Source: JAAFHB01 sp963675995
Lineage (GTDB): Bacteria > Bacteroidota > Bacteroidia > Bacteroidales > Prolixibacteraceae
Reading direction: 5' to 3'
Assembly (NCBI GenBank): GCA_963675995.2
Contig: CAXXIY010000003.1
Span: 332,105 to 396,104 of the forward strand
Length of the DNA stretch: 64,000 nt
Position numbers and translations under genes: made by a program. The notes below the pieces were generated by a model that worked only from the letters and a program-made list of their open reading frames with translations, made no database searches and was not told where the DNA came from. Positions 8,930 through 18,225 of this stretch are shown piece after piece. Numbering within the stretch: position 1 is the first letter of the stretch; every line of letters starts with the position of its first letter.

Positions 8930-10483
8930 ATGGCACAGGAAGATTTATTCAAAAAACTCATAGCCCATTGCAAAGAGTACGGCTACGTGTTCCCCTCCAG
9001 CGAGATCTATGATGGATTAGGCGCTGTATACGACTATGGTCAATATGGCGTGGAACTGAAAAACAACATCAAAAAATACTGGTGGGACTCCATGGTCCTG
9101 CTTCATGAAAATATTGTGGGTATCGACTCTGCCATCTTTATGCACCCTACGATCTGGAAAGCCTCGGGACATGTCGATGCTTTCAATGACCCGCTGATCG
9201 ACAACCGTGATTCTAAAAAAAGATACCGTGCCGATGTACTCATCGAAGAACACCTTGCCAAAATTGAGGGAAAAATTGATAAGGAAATCGAAAAGGCAAA
9301 AGGTCGTTTTGGTGACTCATTTGACGAGGTGCAGTTCCGTGCCACGAATAACAGGGTTCTGGAAACCCAGGCCAAATGGGATCAGTTGCATAACCGGTTC
9401 GCTGAAGCGTTGAACAATAGTGATTTGGTTGAATTAAAGAAGATTATCGAAGAGAACGAAATAGTTTGTCCGATCTCAGGGACGCGTAACTGGACCGAAG
9501 TACGTCAGTTTAACCTGATGTTCTCTACCGAGATGGGGTCTACCGCCGACGGAGCATTAAAGATCTACCTTCGTCCGGAAACGGCACAAGGGATTTTTGT
9601 GAATTATATGAATGTTCAGAAATCGGGTAGGATGAAGATTCCGTTTGGGATCGCCCAGATTGGGAAAGCTTTCCGGAACGAGATTGTTGCCCGTCAGTTT
9701 ATTTTCCGCATGAGGGAGTTTGAACAGATGGAGCTCCAGTTCTTTGTACGCCCCGGGAGTGAACTCGAATGGTTCGAAAAATGGAAGGCGTTGCGCATCA
9801 AATGGCATCAGGCGCTTGGCTTTGGCCACGAGAATTACCGTTTTCATGTTCACGAAAAGCTGGCCCATTATGCCAATGCAGCGGTCGATATTGAGTATAA
9901 GTTCCCCTTTGGTTTTAAGGAGGTGGAAGGGATTCACTCCCGTACCGATTATGATTTGTCACAGCATCAGAAATTTTCGGGTAAGAAGATTCAGTATTTC
10001 GATCCTGAACTCAACCAGTCGTATGTTCCCTATGTTGTGGAGACCTCGATAGGCGTCGACCGGATGTTCCTTCAGATCATATCTGCAGCTTATCATGAAG
10101 AGGTGGTCGAAGATGCAAACGGACTAAAAGATATCAGGGTCGTATTGCGACTTCCGGCTCCGATCGCCCCCGTTAAACTGGCGGTGATGCCATTGATAAA
10201 GAAAGATGGCCTTCCTGAAAAGGCGAGGGAGATTATTGATGAACTGAAATTTGATTTCAATTGTCAGTACGATGAGAAAGATTCAATCGGCAAACGGTAC
10301 CGCCGGCAGGATGCCATAGGAACACCCTTCTGCGTCACGGTCGATCATGACACTGCCGCCGATAATACGGTCACGATCCGCTATCGCGACACAATGCTTC
10401 AGGAGCGGGTAGATATCAGCAAGTTACGCGATATCATTCTGAATCAGGTTAATTTTAGAAAATTATTTGAACAACTTAAATAA
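8930..10483 (+). CDS. glyS: Glycyl-tRNA synthetase, alpha2 (homodimeric) type
   Basis: Class II aminoacyl-tRNA synthetase charging tRNA-Gly in the cytosol. The 517-residue length and the start (LFKKLIAHCKEYGYVFPSSE) fit the eukaryote-like alpha2 enzyme used by Bacteroidota rather than the alpha2beta2 GlyQ/GlyS type. Motif 2 is visible near residues 247-270 (FRNEI, then REFEQMELQFF), and motif 3 near 373 (GVDRMF). The C-terminal anticodon-binding domain (APIAPVKLAVMPL onward) is complete. There is no sign of damage. It ends the conserved left part; an 800-base non-coding stretch follows. Confidence 0.97.
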   Translation: MAQEDLFKKLIAHCKEYGYVFPSSEIYDGLGAVYDYGQYGVELKNNIKKYWWDSMVLLHENIVGIDSAIFMHPTIWKASGHVDAFNDPLIDNRDSKKRYRADVLIEEHLAKIEGKIDKEIEKAKGRFGDSFDEVQFRATNNRVLETQAKWDQLHNRFAEALNNSDLVELKKIIEENEIVCPISGTRNWTEVRQFNLMFSTEMGSTADGALKIYLRPETAQGIFVNYMNVQKSGRMKIPFGIAQIGKAFRNEIVARQFIFRMREFEQMELQFFVRPGSELEWFEKWKALRIKWHQALGFGHENYRFHVHEKLAHYANAAVDIEYKFPFGFKEVEGIHSRTDYDLSQHQKFSGKKIQYFDPELNQSYVPYVVETSIGVDRMFLQIISAAYHEEVVEDANGLKDIRVVLRLPAPIAPVKLAVMPLIKKDGLPEKAREIIDELKFDFNCQYDEKDSIGKRYRRQDAIGTPFCVTVDHDTAADNTVTIRYRDTMLQERVDISKLRDIILNQVNFRKLFEQLK

Positions 10484-10589
10484 ACGGTTCTTCAGTGCAT
10501 TCGTCACAAAGGAGCCAATCAGCCTGCTGAAGAAAGATCTCGATAAGTATAAAAATTTTAAGATACTATTTATCAGGCATTAAAAGTGG

Positions 10590-10990
10590 ATATTGCACCC
10601 CTTGGCTATTTAATACAGGGGGGTAACTCAATCGGTCAGTGTGACTGAGGAGGCGAAGCTGTGAAAACCCGAAAGGAGTATTAAATCGGCTTAACGATAG
10701 TGAAGTCACCCTGCAAAAGCTTATGTAAAACCAAGGTCTATAAATCCCTAAGACCAAGAATACTAAGCAGTTTTGGCATTTCGGCGGTATGTTACCAAAC
10801 CATTAACATTGACAAAAATCATGTTTTCATGGGTAACAATCGAACGGTTATCCCTACTTTGTGGCAGCTTTGAATTAGGTCGGTTCAGTTAATAACCGAT
10901 CCAATCATGATCTTCCGCAAGAATGGGAGTGAGAGGGCGAAGCTGTAAGAAGAGGGGAGGTCAAGAGGTCAGGAAATACCAAATGAAGCA
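10590..10990 (+). ncRNA. Structured intergenic region, possible 5' remnant of a bacterial group II intron
   Basis: The 803-base gap between glyS and wza has no credible ORF. Its centre shows ribozyme-like phrases: gaggcgaagctgtgaaaacc near 10650, aaaccaaggtctataaatcc near 10730, a gttacc/gggtaac pairing around 10790-10835, an ggtcggtt/aaccgatc hairpin near 10880, and a second ggcgaagctgtaag near 10940. From memory this resembles domains I-III of bacterial group II introns of the kind encoding a reverse transcriptase. No RT-maturase ORF and no domain V are present, so it would be a dead fragment. A structured leader RNA of the EPS operon is the alternative. A covariance-model search would decide. 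Confidence 0.4.
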
Positions 10991-11286
10991 ATATTAAATA
11001 CGACAATATATTATCCATATTATTGAAATCCTGATATATCACTAATTATAAGGTCTGCTAATAACACTATTTCTGTAGGTTAATTAAATAAGGAGATTCC
11101 ACACTGCGTTCGGAATGAGGAATCTCACCTTCATTGCTTTCATTTCTTTTGCTGTCATTTGTTATAAAAACCATTCATGTATAAAACCCCCATTTACTAC
11201 ATTCACAAAAGTTAATAAGTAAATCAATGAGGGTTCCACACGGATCAAAAATCTAAATATTAGTAAATTAATTAAACTTTATACAC

Positions 11287-12081
11287 GTGAGAAATCAAAT
11301 CATTTTCCTCTCTCTTCTGGTAATAACCTTGTTGAGCGCCTGCCGTAGCACCCAGGAACTGGTTTATTTAAAAGATGTAGCCCCCAACGAGGTGATCCAG
11401 GGACTTCCCGTCAAAACCACGGAACATATTGTAGGAATTGGCGATATATTATACGTAAGTATCAAATCGAACAACAACGATGTTAATATGCTTTATAACC
11501 CTGAATCAACCATGGAGGCTAATTCAGGTCAGAATTATATGAAATTTACCACGCCGGGTGGAGCATACCTCTATGGTTTTGAAATTGATAAGGATGGAAA
11601 TATAAAACTCCCTATGTTAGGTAAAATCAAGGTGGTGGGACATACCCAGTCACAGGTCGAACAGTTGGTTCAGAAGAAAGCAGATGAGGCACTGACCGAA
11701 GCGATTGTAAAGGTAAAACTCCTTAATTTTAAGATTACGGTGATGGGTGAAGTACGGAATCCCGGCGTCTATTACAACTATAACAACTCCATCAACCTTA
11801 TCGAGGCGCTGGCGATGGCTAACGGAAATACCGACTACGCAACGATAAAAGATGTTATGGTGGTCCGTCCCACACCCGAAGGAAATAAAACCTTTATGCT
11901 CGACCTCACCTCGAAGGAGTCCTACCTCTCCGAGGCGTTTTATCTTCACCCCAACGATAACATCATTGTTCGTCCCGATAAACATAAAAACGTACAGTTA
12001 AACAGCCAGGCCTATTCACTGGTGCTCTCCTCTGTATCGGTAATGGTCACCGTATTGGGATTTATCCTCGTTTTGAGATAG
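11287..12081 (+). CDS. wza: Polysaccharide export outer-membrane lipoprotein (Wza/BexD type)
   Basis: Outer-membrane channel subunit for capsule or EPS export. The 264-residue product has a lipoprotein signal peptide with the lipobox LLSAC. The Poly_export domain follows (IVGIGDILYVSIK near 48-60, then DKDGNIKLPMLGKIKVVG). One SLBB domain comes next (VMGEVRNPGVYYNYNNSINLIEALAMA). The final 20-25 residues form a hydrophobic helix, comparable to the Wza C-terminal membrane helix. The start is GTG at 11287; the signal peptide needs it. It is the first gene of the EPS locus. Its usual partner wzc follows only after 2.1 kb of repeats. Confidence 0.92.
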   Translation: MRNQIIFLSLLVITLLSACRSTQELVYLKDVAPNEVIQGLPVKTTEHIVGIGDILYVSIKSNNNDVNMLYNPESTMEANSGQNYMKFTTPGGAYLYGFEIDKDGNIKLPMLGKIKVVGHTQSQVEQLVQKKADEALTEAIVKVKLLNFKITVMGEVRNPGVYYNYNNSINLIEALAMANGNTDYATIKDVMVVRPTPEGNKTFMLDLTSKESYLSEAFYLHPNDNIIVRPDKHKNVQLNSQAYSLVLSSVSVMVTVLGFILVLR

Positions 12082-14140
12082 GGACATAAATTTTGAGGTG
12101 CCAGGAAGACGTTTTGCGTGGGTAACAAAAACAAGTATTTTTTAAGGTGCAGAGCACCGTTGATATTTGCAGGAAATAAGGCAATAGGTCCGGAAGAGGC
12201 TGTATCTAAAGTCTTTTTACCGCGGAGATACGCAAAGAAGGCGCAAAGTGATGCAAAGTTATTGTGCTGTTATTTCGTTCTTTGCGAGTCCGCCTGTTGG
12301 CGGACTCAGCGGTTCTCTGCGGTTAAAATTTTTACTTTTGATACAGCACCGAAATATTAGCTTAATTGGTTTTTATATTACGGTGCGCTGCACCTAACAA
12401 CTACCTAATCTGTTTTTTTGCTACAAATATTTTGCGGCTCTGCCGCTTTTGAGTATCGAAAAAACCATATTTTTATCACAACAGAACCTTTCATTTAATA
12501 TATGGATCTGCTTGCAGATCTATAAATTCCAACCAGTCCGCCCACTGGCGGATCGTGGACAAAAAATACACAAAAAATAAGTTTGGGATCCACAGGAAAG
12601 AAAAGGGTCCACAAGTAAGATAAAAGGTCCACGAATCGAAGATCAGCGAAGCTAATTGACACGAATTTGCCAGCTGTTCAACAAAGATTTAGCTGCAACG
12701 CAGCCCTGTTTTTCGCAACGTAGTTACTGAATCTTTGCAGATAAAAAGACGTCGAATTAAAGATTTAATATGGCTTTATTTCAGTAATCAAGGAAAGCAG
12801 ACCCAATTTAAATTATTCTCATTACTTATTATTGACCATTTACAAAGATGCCGCCACTACCTGGCTTCTTTTCCATCTTATTCCTGTTTCTACAAAGATT
12901 TAGCTGCTACGCAGCCTTACTTTTTGCAACGTCGTTACTGAATCTTTGCCGATAAAAATATTGAAAAGCACCTAAAGCAACGGAGTTGCGACATATTTGC
13001 AGATAAATATTGCTATTATCCTAATCACACCACCGGTGTGACAACAAACATCAAATTAAGAAATTAGTGGAAATTAGTGGAAATTAGTGGAAATTAGTGG
13101 ACCAAAACTTTTTCCATTTGTGGACAAAATCCCTCTTTAGGTGAACCTCTTACAACTTGTCCGCCAACTGGCGGATCGTGGACAAAAAAAGTCCGCCTTC
13201 AGGTGGACCCAATCTGCGATAATCTGTGATAATCTGTGGACAAAAACTAATTCAAAAACAATTCATCATTCTCACACCACCGGTGTGAAAATAAATATCA
13301 TCCTAAGAAGTTCGTGAAAATTAGTGGAAATTAGTGGACCAAAACTTTTTCCATTTGTGGACAAAATCCCTCTTTAGGTGAACCTCTTACAATCTGTCCG
13401 CCAACTGGCGGATCGTGGACAAATAAAGTCCGCCTTCAGGTGGACCCCATCTGTGATAATCTGTGCTAATCTGTGGACAAAAACTAATTCAAAAAACGAT
13501 AGGGATCCACAAGAAAAATAAGGGGTCCACGAATTAACACGAATTGACACTAATTAAAATAAGACAAAAGCAGTTACACTACTTTTGTCTTATTAGATCA
13601 TCTTTTAAAACAATTCATCATTCTCACACCACCGGTGTGAAAATAAATATCATCCTAAAAAGTTCGTGAAAATTAGTGGAAATTAGTGGACCAAAACTTT
13701 TTCTATTTGTGGACAAAATCCCTCTTTAGGTGAACCTCTTACAACCTGTCCGCCAACTGGCGGATCGTGGACAAATGAAGTCCGCCTTCAGGTGGACCCA
13801 ATCTGCGATAATCTGTGATAATCTGTGGACAAAAACTAATTCAAAAAACAATTCATCATTCTCACACCACCGGTGTGAAAATAAATATCATCCTAAAAAG
13901 TTCGTGAAAATTAGTGGAAATTAGTGGACCAAAACTTTTTCCATTTGTGGACAAAATCGCTCTTTAGGTGAACCTCTTACAACCTGTCCGCCAACTCGCG
14001 GATCGTGGACAAATAAAGTCCGCCTTCAGGTGGACCCAATCTGCGATAATCTGTGATAATCTGTGGACAAAAACTTTTATATTTGTGGACAAATCTTTTT
14101 TAATCCCTTAACTGTCGGATTAAATACTAACCCTTAAAAT
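12082..14140. repeat. Palindromic word-repeat array between wza and wzc
   Basis: This 2.1-kb stretch has no credible gene; short frames at 12118, 12735 and 13730 are repeat sequence. The first part (12140-12560) holds mini-hairpins with 2-4 base loops: ggtgc-gct-gcacc, gcggc-tct-gccgc, gtccgcc-tgtt-ggcggac and gatctgc-tt-gcagatc. At 12680-13000 lies a caaagatt...aatctttg element. From 13030 to 14090 about four tandem units of roughly 200-360 bases each carry a cacacc-acc-ggtgtg palindrome, aattagtgg words, a tccgcc-aac-tggcgga hairpin, gtccgcc-ttca-ggtggac and ataatctgtg words. A perfect 13-bp hairpin sits at 13558-13594. Confidence 0.85.
13524..13692. repeat. Representative nested inverted-repeat unit
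   Basis: One complete unit of the family. The outer arms are ggtccacgaattaacac (13524 onward) and its imperfect complement ending attagtggacc (to 13692). Inside are two perfect hairpins: aataagacaaaag with an 11-base loop (13558-13594), and tcacacc-acc-ggtgtga. The same order recurs at about 18768-18935, 19120-19330, 20530-20750, 20930-21120, 22020-22240 and 22410-22600. Confidence 0.8.
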
Positions 14141-14201
14141 TATTACATTATCTATCCTATCCCAAACCAATTACGACAATTTAAACAAAAAACATCACTA
14201 T

Positions 14202-16628
14202 ATGATTCCCGAGAATAATCACGAACTAAACGAACCCGAAGAGGGATTCGATTTTCAAAAGATATTTTATCTGCTCATGCGCCACTGGCAGTGGTTCCTG
14301 CTGTTCGGAGCCATTGGTATTTCTGCGGCATATTTTTATACCAAGATCACCAAACCACTCTACACGGTCACCGCCTCCATCCTCGTGCCTGAAAAATCAT
14401 CGGGTTTAGGGATCGATATGAATAAAATGTTCCAGGGGATAGCCGACGCACCAAAAAACAACATCTATAACCAGATCGAGATCATCACCTCCTACTACCC
14501 CATCAACCAGACATTGCAAAATCTTCGTTGGGAAACAAGCTGGTACAAGAAAGATCTCTTTATCTGGAATGGAATCTACAAACAGGAACCATTCGAGGTA
14601 AAACCTGCCAATAACTTCCTAAATCTCACCGGCATACCAATCTATGTGACTCCCACATCGGCCGATTCGTATACCATTACAGTCAAAGGAAAGACAAAGA
14701 TCAACAACATTCCTACCGAAATCAAGATAGAGGGGAAGGGCATTTATGGTCAGCCATTTGTCAACACTTATTTCAATTTTACACTGAGCAAAAAGGCAAA
14801 TATCGATAAGGTCCCCGAAGGCAGTTATATGTTTATGTTCAATGATCTCAATGAGTTAACCTTTAGTTATCAACGAAAGACAAAAGCAACCCTTAAAACC
14901 AAGTTCAGTGATATCATTCAATGCACGATCCAGGGGAATGAACCAGCAAAAGACGGTGAATTTCTGAATGAATTGCTTAAGGTGTACATCGGAAACAAAA
15001 TGGACCTTCAAAACGAAGCCCAGAAACGGTCACTTGACTTCATTAACAATCAGCTTACCGGCATTTCCGATTCGATGAACAGCGCGAGCACACGTTACGC
15101 CAATTTCCGCTCGCAAAACAACGTGATCGATATCACTGCAGAAGGGACACTCGTGATGAATAACCTCAAGGATATTGAATCCGAGCGGGCCAAAAGCCAG
15201 ATGCAGCTCGACTATTTCAATAATATCCTCGCCTATCTCAATACTCCGGGGAACCAGAAAACACTTGTTTCCCCATCGGTCGTAGGGATCGAGGATGCCG
15301 CATTAAATACCTTGGTTGTTAAACTGGGTGAGCTTTACAACCGCCGGCAGGTGATCTCGTTCAGCACGAAGGAGAACAACCCTGCACTTGCACTCATCGA
15401 CAGGGAGTTGGCACAGACCAGGAGTCAGTTAACCGAAAATCTCCGTAACCTCATCGACAACGCTTCGCGATCAATTGTCAGCCTTAAAGAACGCCAGGCA
15501 GGAATCAGCACCGAGCTGAATAAACTTCCGCAGAAAGAGCAACAGATGATCGATATACAACGGCAGTTCAATGTAACGAATGACCTATACACCTTCCTGC
15601 TCAAGAAAAGAGCCGAGACCAATATCACACTGGCATCAAGCGTTCCTGATGTGCAAATCATCGATCTGGCGCGTCCTGATGCTGCAGTACTCATCGGACT
15701 TCCCCGTAACCTCATCCTGTTGATCGGCTTAATCCTCGGCATTGGTATTCCTTTGGCGGTATTATTGCTCATGAACTTGTTTGATATTCATATCCGCACC
15801 CAGGAAGATATCGAAACAAAAACGCGTATACCCATCATCGGGAACATCATCCACGACGACACCGATGCCACGCTTGTTGTTTACGAAAATCCCAAATCGA
15901 TCATTTCTGAATCGTTCAGGGCGTTGCGAACCAACATTCAGTACATGGTCGATAAACCTCACGGTAAGGTGATCTCCATCCAGTCGACCCATCCCGGGGA
16001 AGGGAAATCATTTATCTCGGTTAACCTCTCCTCAATCCTGGCGATAAACGATAAAAAAGTAATCCTTGTCGGTGTCGACCTTCGTAAACCAAAAATTCAC
16101 AAGACCTTTGATGTCAAGAATGACAGGGGTTTAAGCACCTTCCTCGTTGGTTACGACACCCTCGAACAGGTCATTCTTCCAACACCTATTCAGAATCTGT
16201 CTATCATCCCTGCCGGACCAATTCCCCCCAATCCTGCAGAATTATTAAGTAAACCGGAGATGAAAGCAATGATCGATAAGCTTCGATTAAGCTACGATTA
16301 CATTATCCTTGATAATGCCCCGATCACCTTCGTGACCGACGGATTGATCATGAGTCAGCTCTCCGATCTAAATATGTTTATCCTTCGATATGGGGTTTCG
16401 CGCAAGCAGCAGATCGACATCATCAATCATCATGGCGACAAGAAGCTCATCAGTCACCTTGCCATCGCGGTGAACGACATCAAACCCAATGCGTTCGGGT
16501 ATGCCTATTCCAAGTATTCGAGGTATGATGCATATTACAAATATTCGTATCAGAAAAATTACCATTATACATCTGAAGAGCCCGGTAAAACGCGCCGCAG
16601 GAAAAAAACAGAACCGGATAACGTCTAA
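14202..16628 (+). CDS. wzc: Polysaccharide co-polymerase / tyrosine autokinase (Wzc type)
   Basis: Inner-membrane protein that sets chain length and couples polymerisation to export through Wza. The 808-residue product has a Wzz domain with a first transmembrane helix near 34-52. A long periplasmic coiled-coil region follows, with a GNVR-like stretch near 455-475, and the second helix is near 500-525. The cytoplasmic BY-kinase domain shows Walker A (HPGEGKS, near 597-603), Walker A' (ILVGVDLRKP, near 622) and Walker B (YIILDNAP, near 700). It ends in a tyrosine cluster from about 766 (YSKYSRYDAYYKYSY), the expected autophosphorylation tail. No Wzb phosphatase is present. Upstream are 2 kb of repeats, so it probably has its own promoter or a long leader. 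Confidence 0.95.
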   Translation: MIPENNHELNEPEEGFDFQKIFYLLMRHWQWFLLFGAIGISAAYFYTKITKPLYTVTASILVPEKSSGLGIDMNKMFQGIADAPKNNIYNQIEIITSYYPINQTLQNLRWETSWYKKDLFIWNGIYKQEPFEVKPANNFLNLTGIPIYVTPTSADSYTITVKGKTKINNIPTEIKIEGKGIYGQPFVNTYFNFTLSKKANIDKVPEGSYMFMFNDLNELTFSYQRKTKATLKTKFSDIIQCTIQGNEPAKDGEFLNELLKVYIGNKMDLQNEAQKRSLDFINNQLTGISDSMNSASTRYANFRSQNNVIDITAEGTLVMNNLKDIESERAKSQMQLDYFNNILAYLNTPGNQKTLVSPSVVGIEDAALNTLVVKLGELYNRRQVISFSTKENNPALALIDRELAQTRSQLTENLRNLIDNASRSIVSLKERQAGISTELNKLPQKEQQMIDIQRQFNVTNDLYTFLLKKRAETNITLASSVPDVQIIDLARPDAAVLIGLPRNLILLIGLILGIGIPLAVLLLMNLFDIHIRTQEDIETKTRIPIIGNIIHDDTDATLVVYENPKSIISESFRALRTNIQYMVDKPHGKVISIQSTHPGEGKSFISVNLSSILAINDKKVILVGVDLRKPKIHKTFDVKNDRGLSTFLVGYDTLEQVILPTPIQNLSIIPAGPIPPNPAELLSKPEMKAMIDKLRLSYDYIILDNAPITFVTDGLIMSQLSDLNMFILRYGVSRKQQIDIINHHGDKKLISHLAIAVNDIKPNAFGYAYSKYSRYDAYYKYSYQKNYHYTSEEPGKTRRRKKTEPDNV

Positions 16629-16704
16629 GGACGAGGGGGACGAACACACGACGGAACGACGGAACGACAGAACGAAGGCACGAGGGAACGAACACTCGAG
16701 GGCA
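16629..16704. repeat. Degenerate gaacgac simple repeat at the IS3 insertion site
   Basis: Just after wzc lies a run of variants of gaacgacg/gaacaca/acgaggg. The same kind of tract (62535-62663) precedes the second IS3 copy. The final gca (16702-16704) is repeated after the right end of the IS, giving a 3-bp target duplication. Confidence 0.7.
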
Positions 16705-16754
16705 TGTCTTGTCCTGAAATAGGTTTACAGAAAAAGTAAACTAAAATCAGGATT

Positions 16755-17123
16755 ATGAAGACAAAAGTAAACTGTTTTCCGGACGAATTAAAATTACAAG
16801 TTGTTCAAGAGTATATGGACACTGCTGTGAGCCAGCGGGAGCTCATGCAGAAGTTTAATATTCGGGGGAATAACACAATTAAAAAATGGATGCGTAAATT
16901 TGACCTTCAGGAACCTGATCAGGATCAGATAGAATTACAACGCACTATGGCAAAGCAGAAAGAGAAAACGTCTTATGAGCGAGAGCTAGAGGCAAAGGTA
17001 CAGAAATTAGAGCAACAGTTGGATTATGAACAACTTCGCACACTTGCTCTTGATACGATGATAGATATTGCTGAACGAGATCTTAAAATTTCAATCAGAA
17101 AAAAATCTGGGGCCAAACGGTAA
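16755..17123 (+). CDS. IS3 transposase OrfA (HTH protein)
   Basis: The 122-residue protein has an N-terminal helix-turn-helix (about 10-50; SQRELMQKFNIRGNNTIKKWMRK) and then a leucine-zipper-like coiled coil (about 72-105). It binds the IS ends. At 17099-17105 a run of seven A is read as A AAA AAA in this frame, a classical -1 slippage site. After slippage the ribosome enters the OrfB frame, giving the OrfAB transposase. A short DQ repeat (DQDQ) at residues 55-58 is one DQ unit shorter than in copy 2. Confidence 0.9.
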   Translation: MKTKVNCFPDELKLQVVQEYMDTAVSQRELMQKFNIRGNNTIKKWMRKFDLQEPDQDQIELQRTMAKQKEKTSYERELEAKVQKLEQQLDYEQLRTLALDTMIDIAERDLKISIRKKSGAKR

Positions 17124-18070
17124 AAGAGCTGCGTGCAAAGCGTCCGGAAAGAGATATGGATGCGCTGTGCGACCTGTTTGGTAAGAGTAGGCAAGCCTAT
17201 TATCAGCATTCTAAATACATATATAAGGAAGAAGCAAAAACTGAGATTTTAGTTCAATTGGTTGAAAAAGAGCGCATATTAATGCCCAGAATAGGTGGTC
17301 GAAAATTGCTGCATCTCATACAACCTCGTCTTTCTGTTGACCTGTATCTGGGTCGTGATTCGTTCTTTGAATTTCTGCGAGATCAGGGTTTACTGATACG
17401 TAAACGACGTAATCGGGTCAGGACAACTTACAGCAACCATTGGATGCACAAATATCCAAATCTGATAAAAGAATTTATACCAGAAAAATCTCACCAGTTG
17501 TGGGTTAGCGATATCACCTATATTGAAACGATGGAAGGATTTGGTTATCTGAATCTGATAACGGATGCATATTCGAGGAAAATTATTGGATGGGACTTAG
17601 GAGCAACCCTGGAGGCGAAGTATACCGTAAAAGCGTTACAAATGGCATTAAATCAGCTTCCTAAAGGAGTAACAAATGTAATTCATCATTCGGACAGAGG
17701 TGTTCAGTATTGCTGCGGTGATTATGTCAAGGTTTTAACAAAGAACTGCTTTCAGATCAGTATGACAGAAAATGGTGATCCACGTGAAAATGCAATAGCT
17801 GAGCGGGTTAATGGTATATTAAAGGATGAATGGCTGAATCAGATGAAATTAACTTCGCTGGAAGAAGCGACTAAGCAGTTAGAGCAAATCATTAGGATTT
17901 ACAATCAGAATCGGCCACATAGCAGCTTGGATATGAACACTCCTGAATACGCACATAATCAATTAATTAAATTCAATAAACAGTGGAAGAATTATTACAG
18001 AAACAATAAAAATAGTGAACAAAAAATCAATAGCTTTGTGCAGCCCGACGAAGCGATGGTGAAACTTTAA
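17105..18070 (+). CDS. IS3 transposase OrfB (DDE integrase domain), frameshift product
   Basis: The reading frame is open from the slippage site at 17099-17105 to 18070; the first ATG in it is at 17156. It contains the HTH_21 segment (near MDALCDLFGKSRQAYYQ) and the rve catalytic core. The first catalytic Asp is in LWVSDITYI, the second in HHSDRGVQY, and the catalytic Glu in DPRENAIAERVNGILKDEW. The end has the usual YNQNRPHSSLDMNTP motif. It is most likely made as the OrfAB fusion by -1 frameshifting. No lesion is visible. Confidence 0.9.
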   Translation: MWGQTVKELRAKRPERDMDALCDLFGKSRQAYYQHSKYIYKEEAKTEILVQLVEKERILMPRIGGRKLLHLIQPRLSVDLYLGRDSFFEFLRDQGLLIRKRRNRVRTTYSNHWMHKYPNLIKEFIPEKSHQLWVSDITYIETMEGFGYLNLITDAYSRKIIGWDLGATLEAKYTVKALQMALNQLPKGVTNVIHHSDRGVQYCCGDYVKVLTKNCFQISMTENGDPRENAIAERVNGILKDEWLNQMKLTSLEEATKQLEQIIRIYNQNRPHSSLDMNTPEYAHNQLIKFNKQWKNYYRNNKNSEQKINSFVQPDEAMVKL

Positions 18071-18225
18071 ACCATTGTAAAGTAAAACGGATGGGGTATC
18101 GAACCCCATTCCGTTTTGCCCAACAAAGCTCAAGTTCATCATTACCCATTATAAACGTAGAGAGTTAAAAAAGTAAATGCAGTATTAACACAAAATCTGT
18201 AAACAAAAATCAGGACGAGTCAGCA

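Larger units (their letters stand above)
16705..18222 (+). mobile_element. IS3-family insertion sequence, copy 1 (complete)
   Basis: A 1518-bp element with terminal inverted repeats: left tgtcttgtcctgaaataggt; right end tgtaaac...tcaggacgagtca, an imperfect complement. A 3-bp direct repeat gca flanks it. It encodes OrfA and OrfB joined by a -1 frameshift. A near-identical second copy begins at 62664 in the same orientation; the two copies bracket most of the EPS locus. Both genes are intact, so it is probably active. Confidence 0.85.

Noticed and set aside
10620..10700. tRNA gene in the glyS-wza gap
   Set aside because: No cloverleaf, no GGTTC-type T-loop and no CCA end could be placed.
12118..12360. 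80-codon ORF between wza and wzc
   Set aside because: It runs through repeat words and hairpins, with no recognisable protein features.
12735..12941. 68-codon ORF repeated at 12735, 20083 and 21440 with nearly the same protein
   Set aside because: It is the translation of the three-way repeat element, with no ribosome-binding or protein-like features; conservation follows the DNA repeat.
13030..14090. Regular repeats that could be a CRISPR array
   Set aside because: Units are 200-360 bp, spacers are themselves repetitive, there are no cas genes, and repeats are not 25-40 bp with unique spacers.
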